7,211 bases of DNA, from the NCBI GenBank assembly GCA_003647765.1, contig QMNM01000070.1:1-7211 (forward strand), written 5' to 3'. This stretch comes from Candidatus Cloacimonadota bacterium (lineage in GTDB: Bacteria > Cloacimonadota > Cloacimonadia > JGIOTU-2 > B8-G9). Below the pieces are notes generated by a model, which did no database searches, had not been told where the DNA came from, and saw only the letters and a program-made list of their open reading frames with translations. This document shows positions 1-5,680 of the stretch, in pieces. Numbering within the stretch: position 1 is the first letter of the stretch; the number at the start of each line of letters is the position of its first letter. Both the position numbers and the translations under genes were made by a program.

Positions 1-135
1 AAACCAGCTGGTTATCATTCAGTAATCTGGGATGGAAAAGATGACAGGAATAATACTATTGGCACTGGAATTTACTTCTACAAAATCTCTGCGGATAATT
101 ATAGTGAAATCAAGAAGATGTTGCTAATGAAATAA
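1..135 (+). CDS. C-terminal end of a secreted/surface protein with a FlgD-like Ig sorting tail (5' truncated)
   Basis: Only the last 44 codons and the TAA stop lie in the window; the gene begins upstream. The visible peptide contains WDGKDDRNNTIGTGIYFY and ends in basic and hydrophobic residues (KKMLLMK). A 'W-[DN]-G-x-D-x(3)-G-x(2)-GxY-x-Y' pattern close to the very C-terminus is characteristic of the FlgD Ig-like fold (PF13860/PF13861-like) and of type IX secretion-type C-terminal domains, which occur at the end of large secreted proteins in FCB-group bacteria. I infer that the complete protein is exported and that this tail is a sorting or anchoring module. The catalytic or adhesive part cannot be seen, so no specific function is claimed. 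A strong hairpin-forming double repeat follows 10 bases after the stop. Confidence 0.75.
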   Translation, partial: KPAGYHSVIWDGKDDRNNTIGTGIYFYKISADNYSEIKKMLLMK

Positions 136-145
136 GAATTTGTTG

Positions 146-182
146 GAACTCGACTCGGGTTCTCTGAACTCGAGTCGGGTTC
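146..182. repeat. Double 17-base repeat forming a long hairpin
   Basis: Two 17-base units, GAACTCGACTCGGGTTC (146-162) and GAACTCGAGTCGGGTTC (166-182), are separated by TCT and differ at one base. Besides being a direct repeat they are mutually complementary: all 17 positions pair in RNA, with two G-U wobbles, giving a 17-bp stem with a 3-base loop. Each unit alone can also fold into a 7-bp hairpin. The element sits between the stop at 135 and the next gene's GTG at 211, and is strikingly GC-rich against its surroundings. It could block or end transcription of the upstream gene, but the following T-rich stretch (191-198) is not adjacent to the stem, so it is not a textbook terminator. A dispersed repeat is equally plausible. 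Confidence 0.7.
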
Positions 183-210
183 ATATGAAATTATTTTTAG
201 GAAACTGTAA

Positions 211-885
211 GTGCTTAAAGTAATTATACTTATTTTGACATATTTATTAGTCAATATACGGATTTCATCAGGAGTAGAAAAAATTATTATGTTGCCAGAA
301 CCGCAGAGGATTAGCAATTTTTCATTAGAAGAGGCACTCCAAAAAAGACGCTCTCGCCGCAATTATAGTGGAGAACCAATCTCATTAGAGCAATTAAGTC
401 AGCTATTATGGTCTGCTTACGGCATTACAAAAGTGCCATTTTACAAGACAGTCCCATCTGCTGGGGCTTGCTATCCAATGACTATCTATGTATCTGTTGT
501 TAAAGTGAAAGGACTGAAATCTGGATTCTATCAGTATATTCCAAAAGAACATCAATTAGAACTTATTTCTACTGACAATTTCACTGACCAGATTTATACT
601 TGTGGCTATAATCAAGGATGCCTACGCAATCAGGCAATTACAATTCTTATGTCAGCTGATTTTGATAAAATCACCACTCGTTATGGAAAGAGAGCATATC
701 GTTATACTTATATGGAAGCCGGACATATTTCGCAAAATATTTACTTACAAACAGAAAGTTTAGATTTAGCCACTGTTGCAGTTGGTGCTTATGACGAAGA
801 GACATTGAACAAGATTTTACCAATACCGAACAAAGAGGATATAATTTATCTTATGCCTGTGGGAAAGAAAAGGACAATTAAGTAA
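211..885 (+). CDS. SagB-type nitroreductase-family oxidoreductase, probably exported
   Basis: The 224-residue product belongs to the SagB-type dehydrogenase branch of the FMN-dependent nitroreductase superfamily. Visible family features are an Arg-rich FMN-phosphate-binding start (RRSRRNYS, 46-53), PSAGACYP (82-89), the helix YMEAGHISQNIYLQ (167-180), and VGAYD (191-195) followed by a C-terminal MPVGKK. SagB proteins proper oxidise azolines in thiazole/oxazole-modified peptide synthesis, but no cyclodehydratase or precursor gene is visible, so the substrate is unknown. The GTG at 211 has AGGAA at 199-203 with 7-base spacing, and an in-frame TAA lies directly before it, so this is the earliest possible start. 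It gives a hydrophobic N-terminus (residues 3-16) resembling a signal peptide or anchor. An alternative ATG at 289 (Met27), with AGGAG at 270-274 spaced 14 bases away, would give a cytoplasmic 198-residue form. Family is confident; the physiological role is not. Confidence 0.88.
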   Translation: MLKVIILILTYLLVNIRISSGVEKIIMLPEPQRISNFSLEEALQKRRSRRNYSGEPISLEQLSQLLWSAYGITKVPFYKTVPSAGACYPMTIYVSVVKVKGLKSGFYQYIPKEHQLELISTDNFTDQIYTCGYNQGCLRNQAITILMSADFDKITTRYGKRAYRYTYMEAGHISQNIYLQTESLDLATVAVGAYDEETLNKILPIPNKEDIIYLMPVGKKRTIK

Positions 886-950
886 TTTTCAGAAAGCTCT
901 TTATTTTCGCAATGCTAACAAGACACGAAACTTACTTATGTTTTTCTCTA

Positions 951-960
951 TGGCTAAAAT
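951..960 (+). repeat. TGGCTAAAAT motif upstream of panD (also at 2361-2370)
   Basis: The decamer TGGCTAAAAT, preceded by a T-rich run, is found in the panD upstream space (951-960) and exactly again before the lysine dehydrogenase-like gene (2361-2370). The TAAAAT part is one mismatch from a -10 box, but no convincing -35 box sits at the right distance and the spacing to the two start codons differs (48 and 18 bases). It looks more like a decayed dispersed repeat, together with the nearby CACGAAAC at 924-931, than a shared promoter. Confidence 0.4.
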
Positions 961-978
961 AAAATAACAATTTAAGTT

Positions 979-994
979 TGATAACAATTATAAA
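979..994 (+). promoter_or_regulatory. TGATAACAAT-TATAAA motif upstream of panD
   Basis: The sequence TGATAACAATTATAAA ends 14 bases before the panD ATG. An almost identical sequence lacking one T (TGATAACAATATAAA, 1386-1400) precedes panC. Similar position before two genes of the same pathway suggests a shared regulatory or translation-related signal. TATAAA could be a -10 box, but the transcript would then start around the panD Shine-Dalgarno sequence, so this reading is weak. It overlaps TAAGTTTG (973-980), which resembles the Bacteroidetes-type -7 element TAnnTTTG, though no matching TTG lies at the right distance upstream. Confidence 0.35.
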
Positions 995-1008
995 AAAAGG
1001 TGCTTATT

Positions 1009-1365
1009 ATGTTAAGAACTATGCTTATTTCCAAGATACATCGGGCAACTGTTACTAATACTGATTTAAACTATACTGGTAGCATTACATTGGATAAGGG
1101 CTTAATAGAAAAGGCAAATATTCTGGAAAATGAACGAGTAGAAGTGTTAGACATCAATAATGGCAATAGATTTATCACTTATGCTATTTGTAATGAGAAA
1201 AATGATGGCTCTGTTATTATCAATGGAGCAGCTGCTCGTCTTGTTCATAAAGGCGACAAAATCATTATCTTAAACTATGGTTTAATGCAAGAGGAAGAAG
1301 CAAAAAGATATAAGCCAAAAATCGTTATTATGGATGATAATAATCGTATAACAAAAATTATATGA
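1009..1365 (+). CDS. panD: Aspartate 1-decarboxylase (pyruvoyl-dependent)
   Basis: PanD converts L-aspartate to beta-alanine for pantothenate and CoA synthesis in the cytoplasm. The 118-residue product matches the family length and starts [15 protein letters not shown]. The self-processing Gly24-Ser25 bond (YTGS) is in place; cleavage makes the N-terminal pyruvoyl group of the large subunit. Lys9, His11, Arg54, Thr57, Tyr58 and Asn72 (in NGAAA) all fall at the positions known from the E. coli enzyme, so it should be active. I chose ATG 1009 over the in-frame GTG at 1000. Starting at 1009 puts Ser at exactly 25, and the GTG forms part of the Shine-Dalgarno AAGGTG (997-1002), spaced 6 bases from 1009. 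panC follows after 52 bases, so the two steps from aspartate to pantothenate are probably expressed together. Confidence 0.96.
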   Translation: MLRTMLISKIHRATVTNTDLNYTGSITLDKGLIEKANILENERVEVLDINNGNRFITYAICNEKNDGSVIINGAAARLVHKGDKIIILNYGLMQEEEAKRYKPKIVIMDDNNRITKII

Positions 1366-1385
1366 TTAAGTATTCCTAAGCATAC

Positions 1386-1400
1386 TGATAACAATATAAA
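1386..1400 (+). promoter_or_regulatory. TGATAACAAT-ATAAA motif upstream of panC
   Basis: This sequence is the partner of the one at 979-994 and ends 17 bases before the panC ATG; the shared decamer TGATAACAAT is identical. panC lacks a clear Shine-Dalgarno sequence, so this motif may contribute a promoter or another initiation signal in the 52-base panD-panC gap. It could also be a remnant of the 'ACTGATAA' type repeats seen at 3545-3586. Function is unproven. Confidence 0.33.
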
Positions 1401-1417
1401 TTGTGATGTAAGATATA

Positions 1418-2284
1418 ATGGATAAAGGACCACATCTAATTAAGAAAATTCCTGATATGATGAACATTGTAAAAGTACATAAGCAGAATCAGATTATTGG
1501 CTTTGTTCCTACAATGGGATTTTTACATAAGGGACATATCAGTTTAATTCAGTCAGCAAGGAAAGATAATGATATTGTTGTGGTTAGTATTTTTGTTAAT
1601 CCTAAGCAATTTGCTCCGAATGAAGATATTGATCGCTATCCTCGTAATATAAAAAGAGATATAGAAATCTGCCGAGAACAAGGAGTGGATTACATCTTTT
1701 ATCCATGTGCCGAAGAAATGTATCCGAATGGATTCCAGACATCAGTTTCCTTATCAGAATTAACAAAAGGATTATGTGGAAAATCACGGCCAACTCATTT
1801 TAGTGGTGTTACTACTGTTCTCACAAAATTATTCAATATTATTCAGCCGGATAATGTATATTTTGGACAAAAAGATGCTCAACAAGCAGTAATAGTTAAG
1901 CAGATGATAAAGGATTTGAATTATCCTATAACAATGCATATTTTACCTATTATTAGAGAAGATAATGGTATAGCAATGAGCTCACGAAATAAGTATCTTT
2001 CTGCTGGTCAAATGAAAAATGCAGAAGTGCTGAACAAGTCATTGAAATTGGCAGAGACATTGATAAAACAGGGCGAAAGGAATTGTAATAGGTTGAAAAA
2101 GATTATTTATCATAAGATAGAGAACGAGAACAGAAATTCCAATGCTAATATCAAAATTGATTATATAGAGATAGTCAACTTTGACAATTTGCAGCCGATT
2201 GAGAATGTAAGAACCAATACTTTAATTGCTATTGCTGTGTTTATTGGACAGACAAGATTAATTGATAATATTGTGATTAAATGA
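1418..2284 (+). CDS. panC: Pantothenate synthetase (pantoate--beta-alanine ligase)
   Basis: PanC joins pantoate and beta-alanine using ATP, through a pantoyl-adenylate, to give pantothenate. The 288-residue product has the expected length and all family landmarks: PTMG (31-34), the ATP-binding HxGH-type HKGH (37-40), VSIFVNPKQF (56-65), the FGQKDAQQ segment (149-156), and the KMSKS-like MSSRN (187-191). The variable C-terminal domain ends in VFIGQTRLIDN. The usual REPDG before MSSRN reads REDNG here, a mild change that leaves the signature intact. ATG 1418 puts the PTMG motif about 30 residues in, as is usual. The Shine-Dalgarno sequence is weak (AAGAT near 1410), so translation may depend partly on coupling to panD, which ends 52 bases upstream. 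panB, needed for the pantoate substrate, is not in the window. Confidence 0.96.
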   Translation: MDKGPHLIKKIPDMMNIVKVHKQNQIIGFVPTMGFLHKGHISLIQSARKDNDIVVVSIFVNPKQFAPNEDIDRYPRNIKRDIEICREQGVDYIFYPCAEEMYPNGFQTSVSLSELTKGLCGKSRPTHFSGVTTVLTKLFNIIQPDNVYFGQKDAQQAVIVKQMIKDLNYPITMHILPIIREDNGIAMSSRNKYLSAGQMKNAEVLNKSLKLAETLIKQGERNCNRLKKIIYHKIENENRNSNANIKIDYIEIVNFDNLQPIENVRTNTLIAIAVFIGQTRLIDNIVIK

Positions 2285-2360
2285 GGCATATTTTTTGGCA
2301 TTTTATTTGACATTAGAAATTAGGATTTAGAAATTTTTTGTGTTTTTTTGTGTGTTTTCG

Positions 2361-2370
2361 TGGCTAAAAT
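2361..2370 (+). repeat. TGGCTAAAAT motif upstream of the lysine dehydrogenase-like gene
   Basis: Second exact copy of the decamer at 951-960. It is preceded by the T/G-rich run 2336-2360 (TTTTGTGT..TTTTCG), a shape typical of decayed dispersed intergenic repeats in AT-rich environmental bacteria. It ends 18 bases before the start codon. Promoter function is possible but unsupported by a -35 element. Confidence 0.4.
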
Positions 2371-2388
2371 GAGATTAGAAAGGATAAC

Positions 2389-3528
2389 ATGAAAAAACTA
2401 GTAGTTTTAGGAGCAGGCAGAGTTGGTAGTGCTATTGTATCTGACCTTTGCTATCAATATAATGTAACTGTTGTTGATATTGATTCAGACAGGTTAGATT
2501 TTTTGGAAAAGCAATATTCAGTCCATACTATTTTAGCGGACATTTCTAATACAGGCATCCTTCAAAAGATAATCAATGATACTGATTTGGTCATTGGAGC
2601 AATGCCAGGTTATTTAGGGTTTGAAACTCTAAAGAATGTTATTAGTAGTGGTAAGAACATTGTAGACATTTCATTTTTTAGTGAAGATCCTTTTGGATTA
2701 GACACTCTTGCCAAGGATTTTAATGTTACTGCTGTGGTTGATTGTGGTATAGCACCTGGTATGAGCAATATCATTTTAGGATATCATAATCAGCGTATGG
2801 ATATAGAACATTTTGAATGTATTGTAGGTGGACTACCTGTTAAGCGAAGCTGGCCTTATCAATACAAAGCAACATTTTGTCCACTAGATGTGATAGAAGA
2901 ATACACTCGCCCTGCACGAATTGTAGAGAATGGAATAGTAGTAACAAAGCTAGCTTTATCAGAAGCGGAATATGTAGAAATATCTCCTATTGGAACTCTT
3001 GAAGCATTTAATACTGATGGACTTCGTACACTCCTGAAAACAATGAAAATACCGAATATGAAAGAAAAGACACTCCGTTATCCAGGCCATATTGAGTATA
3101 TTCAAGTTTTGCGAGAAAGTGGTTTTTTTGATAAAAATTCAATACAAATTAACGAAACCAGTATTCGTCCTATTGATATGACAGCTAAATTATTATCTGC
3201 AAAATGGATGCTTGAAAAAGATGAGCCAGATTTTACAATAATGCAAATTACTATCATAGGTAAAGAGCAAAGAAAAAATAAACAATACATCTATAGTATG
3301 ATTGACCATTTTGACCAAAAAGCAAAAATTTCATCAATGGCTCGCACAACAGGATATGTATGCACAGCAGTTGCTCGTCTTGTATTAAATGCTGATTTTA
3401 CTCAAAAAGGGATCTGCCCACCTGAATTTATAGGCAGAAAACCAGAATGCTTTAAGAAAATAATGTCATATCTAAAAGAGAGAAATGTTAATTATATAAT
3501 AGAGGAAAAAATTGTAAATGATATTTAA
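2389..3528 (+). CDS. Lysine 6-dehydrogenase-like protein (saccharopine dehydrogenase superfamily)
   Basis: The 379-residue product has an N-terminal Rossmann fold with GAGRVG (8-13) and an acidic residue at the end of strand 2 (Asp30), which favours NAD over NADP. DCGIAPGMSN (118-127) and GGLPVKR are followed by a C-terminal catalytic domain with LEAFNTDGLRTLL, TLRYPGH and MARTTGY. This pattern and length fit bacterial lysine 6-dehydrogenases (L-lysine to allysine/delta-1-piperideine-6-carboxylate plus ammonia) better than saccharopine or carboxynorspermidine dehydrogenases. The substrate is inferred from family resemblance only. ATG 2389 has AAAGGA at 2379-2384. The gene lies 104 bases after panC on the same strand; no other lysine catabolic gene is visible. 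Its transcript likely ends at the hairpin at 3840-3866 and would then carry repeat copy A in its 3' untranslated part. Confidence 0.82.
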   Translation: MKKLVVLGAGRVGSAIVSDLCYQYNVTVVDIDSDRLDFLEKQYSVHTILADISNTGILQKIINDTDLVIGAMPGYLGFETLKNVISSGKNIVDISFFSEDPFGLDTLAKDFNVTAVVDCGIAPGMSNIILGYHNQRMDIEHFECIVGGLPVKRSWPYQYKATFCPLDVIEEYTRPARIVENGIVVTKLALSEAEYVEISPIGTLEAFNTDGLRTLLKTMKIPNMKEKTLRYPGHIEYIQVLRESGFFDKNSIQINETSIRPIDMTAKLLSAKWMLEKDEPDFTIMQITIIGKEQRKNKQYIYSMIDHFDQKAKISSMARTTGYVCTAVARLVLNADFTQKGICPPEFIGRKPECFKKIMSYLKERNVNYIIEEKIVNDI

Positions 3529-3544
3529 CGCAATTATAATAGCA

Positions 3545-3586
3545 CACTGAAAAACGCTGACTAAAGACACTGAATAACACTGATAA
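3545..3586. repeat. Degenerate CACTGA-type intergenic repeat
   Basis: CACTGA occurs three times (3545-3550, 3568-3573, 3578-3583) in the space after the lysine dehydrogenase-like gene. The stretch ACTGAATAACACTGATAA (3569-3586) recurs in inverted orientation at 3806-3823 with 16 of 18 bases matching. It looks like decayed dispersed repeat sequence that brackets repeat copy A. There is no sign of coding. Confidence 0.5.
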
Positions 3587-3594
3587 GAATTTAT

Positions 3595-3789
3595 GAGTTC
3601 ACTAAAAAACCATTAAAATGGTTAAGATGGGCTTATTGTATTCTCTTACCCACAACTGAAGTTGTGGGCTTCTTGAAATTACTATCAGCGGTCATTCGGT
3701 GGATAAGAAGCCCACAGTTTTAACTGTGGGTAAAATGTAAAAAAAACCTAATTCTAACCTATTCAGTAGTTTTTAGAGTGAGCTCATTT
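3595..3789. repeat. Direct repeat copy A (about 196 bases), palindromic mobile-like element
   Basis: This block recurs in the same orientation at 5681-5876, so the two copies flank aspS. Bases 3646-3743 are identical to 5733-5830; outside that core about 14 differences and one indel are seen, most of them transitions. Contents in order: the palindrome AACCAT-TAAA-ATGGTT (3608-3623); hairpin 1, CCCACAAC-TGAA-GTTGTGGG (3649-3668); a 30-base spacer (3675-3704); hairpin 2, CCCACAGT-TTTA-ACTGTGGG (3711-3730); and a shared tail to 3789. The two hairpins belong to inverted 29-base units (3646-3674 and 3705-3733) that differ only in and around the loop, with compensated stem changes. This architecture resembles REPIN/BIME pairs mobilised by RAYT transposases, or the palindromic ends of IS200/IS605 elements. 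No transposase gene is in the window, so the assignment is by structure only. Confidence 0.85.
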
Positions 3790-3805
3790 ATAAAATAATA
3801 AAAAT

Positions 3806-3823
3806 TTATCAGTATTGTTCAGT
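3806..3823. repeat. Inverted partner of the repeat at 3569-3586
   Basis: Read on the minus strand, this segment is ACTGAACAATACTGATAA, matching the plus-strand ACTGAATAACACTGATAA at 3569-3586 at 16 of 18 positions. Together the two bracket repeat copy A. No equivalent bracket is obvious around copy B. Confidence 0.5.
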
Positions 3824-3839
3824 CAAATCTGTGATCTTC

Positions 3840-3866
3840 TGCATTGGATTAGCAATGCAATTTTTT
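3840..3866 (+). terminator. Intrinsic terminator for plus-strand transcription
   Basis: A 7-bp stem TGCATTG/CAATGCA (3840-3846 and 3853-3859) with loop GATTAG is followed by a single A and six Ts (3861-3866), then more T-rich sequence. This is a good rho-independent terminator on the plus strand, for RNA arriving from the lysine dehydrogenase-like gene. On the minus strand the stem is not followed by Us, so it does not serve aspS. Its T-run overlaps the aspS stop codon, so the convergent genes are packed closely. Confidence 0.7.
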
Positions 3867-5646
3867 ATATTATTTTAATTCCCAGCTCTTCTAACTGTTT
3901 TTGCTCTACTTGTGCTGGTGCATCACTCATCAGGTCTTTTGCTTTCAAAGTTTTTGGGAATGCAATAACATCACGAATGGAATCTGATTTTGTCATTAGC
4001 ATAACAATTCTATCAATGCCAGGAGCAATGCCACCATGAGGCGGCGCGCCATAATCAAATGCCTTTAAGAAAAATCCAAATCGTCTTTCCAATTCCTCTC
4101 CTGTAATACCTATTACATTAAAGATTTTCCTCTGAATATCTACTCTATGACAACGAATACTACCAGATGATAATTCCATTCCATTACAAACCAAATCATA
4201 TAGCTGTCCTTTGATCTTTCCGTAGTTTTCTGGCTCATCAAGATAATGTACATCTTCGTCTGCTGGCATAGTGAACATATGATGTGCAGTTTCCCATTTG
4301 TTATTTTCATCATCCCACTCAAAAAGCGGAAAATCCGTTACCCACAAAAATTTAAACAGGTCTTCATTTATCAATCCTAATTTTTTGGCTAAATGATTAC
4401 GCAACTCTCCCAATACCTTAAAAACGATATTGTTCTTATCTGCGACAAAGAGTAGCAAATCATTTTCCTTTGCTGATGTTCTTTTTATGATAGCATTTCT
4501 TTCCTCTTTACTCAGAAATTTAGCAATATTGTCAACAAGGTCATTATTTTCAACTTTCATACGAGCCAATCCTTTACCACCTAAATGTTTAGCTATACGC
4601 TCTAATTCATCAATTTTGTTGCGTGAATAATTACCACACGCTTTAGCATTGATACAACGCACAGAACCACCATTCTTTATTGCTTCGGAAAAAACACGAA
4701 ATTCAGAATTTTTTACAATGTCCGATATATCCTTTAACTCCATTTCAAATCGTAAATCTGGCTTATCCGTGCCAAAACGAGTCATTACATCGTCATAAGT
4801 ATAACGAGGAAATGGAATTTGAATGTGTTTGTTTATTGTCTTTGCAAAGACCTCTTTAAACATCTGCTCTACAATATCAAAAATCTGAGATTGAGTAGCA
4901 AAACTTATCTCTAAATCTAACTGTGTAAATTCTGGTTGACGGTCTGCTCGCAAATCTTCATCACGAAAACAACGAGCAAATTGAAAATATCTATCAAAAC
5001 CAGCTATCATTAGTAACTGCTTATACATCTGCGGTGATTGTGGTAGTGCAAAAAATTTGCCGGGATACTCACGACTTGGTACTAAATAATCTCTAGCTCC
5101 TTCTGGTGTGCTTTTCATCAAAATGGGCGTCTCTATCTCATAAAAATTATGTCTATCTAAAAAATTACGCATTGATAGTATAATCTTATGTCGTAAAATA
5201 ATGTTGTCTCTCAATTTCTCTCTTCGTAAATCAAGATACCTGTATTGTAACCGTAAATCCTCATCAGATTGTAAATTCTCATCCAATTGTATGGGTAATG
5301 GTTTTGTGTCATTTAGAATTTTTAAACCTGTGGCTGACACCTCTATTTCGCCCGTTTTCATATTTGGGTTTATTGTGTTCTGGATTCTTGGATAGACAAT
5401 GCCTGTTACAGCAATTACAAATTCATTACGCAAATGATGTGCCTTACTTAGAAGTTGAACACCATTTTCAGGATTGAATACTACCTGCACAATTCCACTT
5501 ACATCACGGAAATCAATAAATATTAAATTTCCCATATCCCTACGACGATGCACCCAACCAAGTAAGCTAACTTCTTTTCCTTTATCCTTTAAATCCAATT
5601 CTCCTGCATAAGCAGTTCGTTTAGTACTTCCTAATAAATCTAACAT
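3865..5646 (-). CDS. aspS: Aspartate--tRNA ligase (bacterial type, class II)
   Basis: AspRS charges tRNA-Asp with aspartate in the cytoplasm. The 593-residue product has the bacterial layout. An N-terminal OB-fold anticodon-binding domain (about 1-105) includes [10 protein letters not shown] (30-39). The catalytic core has YRYLDLRR (135-142), [13 protein letters not shown] (180-192) and motif 2 [14 protein letters not shown] (227-240). A bacterial insert (GAD) domain spans roughly 300-430. Motif 3 is [14 protein letters not shown] (533-546), followed by [12 protein letters not shown] 5646 is preceded by a very good Shine-Dalgarno sequence, GGAAGGAT (minus strand, 5655-5648). Residue 38, equivalent to E. 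coli Leu30 and to the His found in some non-discriminating enzymes, is Met, so this site does not tell whether tRNA-Asn is also charged. The gene stands alone on its strand and is bracketed by the 196-base direct repeats. Confidence 0.98.
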   Translation of the reverse strand: MLDLLGSTKRTAYAGELDLKDKGKEVSLLGWVHRRRDMGNLIFIDFRDVSGIVQVVFNPENGVQLLSKAHHLRNEFVIAVTGIVYPRIQNTINPNMKTGEIEVSATGLKILNDTKPLPIQLDENLQSDEDLRLQYRYLDLRREKLRDNIILRHKIILSMRNFLDRHNFYEIETPILMKSTPEGARDYLVPSREYPGKFFALPQSPQMYKQLLMIAGFDRYFQFARCFRDEDLRADRQPEFTQLDLEISFATQSQIFDIVEQMFKEVFAKTINKHIQIPFPRYTYDDVMTRFGTDKPDLRFEMELKDISDIVKNSEFRVFSEAIKNGGSVRCINAKACGNYSRNKIDELERIAKHLGGKGLARMKVENNDLVDNIAKFLSKEERNAIIKRTSAKENDLLLFVADKNNIVFKVLGELRNHLAKKLGLINEDLFKFLWVTDFPLFEWDDENNKWETAHHMFTMPADEDVHYLDEPENYGKIKGQLYDLVCNGMELSSGSIRCHRVDIQRKIFNVIGITGEELERRFGFFLKAFDYGAPPHGGIAPGIDRIVMLMTKSDSIRDVIAFPKTLKAKDLMSDAPAQVEQKQLEELGIKII

Positions 5647-5647
5647 A

Positions 5648-5655
5648 ATCCTTCC
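5648..5655 (-). promoter_or_regulatory. Strong ribosome binding site of aspS
   Basis: On the minus strand the sequence GGAAGGAT lies one base before the ATG triplet region. Its GGA core is at suitable distance and fixes the aspS start at 5646. It is the strongest Shine-Dalgarno match in the window. Confidence 0.75.
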
Positions 5656-5680
5656 TTTTTGCTACAGAGAACACATTTTT

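Noticed and set aside
99-362. Minus-strand open frame of 87 codons over the start of the SagB-like gene
   Set aside because: It lies antisense to a well-supported gene and crosses the 146-182 repeat, and its translation shows no recognisable family pattern.
886-1000. Terminator after the SagB-like gene
   Set aside because: Only a very short AAAG/CTTT pairing at about 892-903 is present, with no U-tract; not enough to call.
1000-1008. GTG 1000 as the panD start
   Set aside because: It overlaps the Shine-Dalgarno sequence and would add MLI ahead of the conserved MLRTM start, shifting the processing serine from position 25.
1602-1793. Minus-strand open frame inside panC
   Set aside because: Antisense shadow of a clearly coding, fully conserved panC; no ribosome site or family resemblance.
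3102-3290. Minus-strand open frame inside the lysine dehydrogenase-like gene, with hydrophobic N-terminus
   Set aside because: Antisense shadow; the hydrophobicity comes from reading AT-rich codons backwards.
3595-3789. CRISPR array or tandem repeat
   Set aside because: Only two copies of the long block exist, 2087 bases apart, and within a copy the units are inverted with one spacer, not a direct array.
3815-4039. Plus-strand open frame antisense to the aspS 3' end
   Set aside because: Opposite strand of conserved motif-3 coding sequence of aspS and overlapping a plus-strand terminator; no independent support. The smaller open frames at 4140-4322, 4430-4630 and 5201-5395 are rejected for the same reason.
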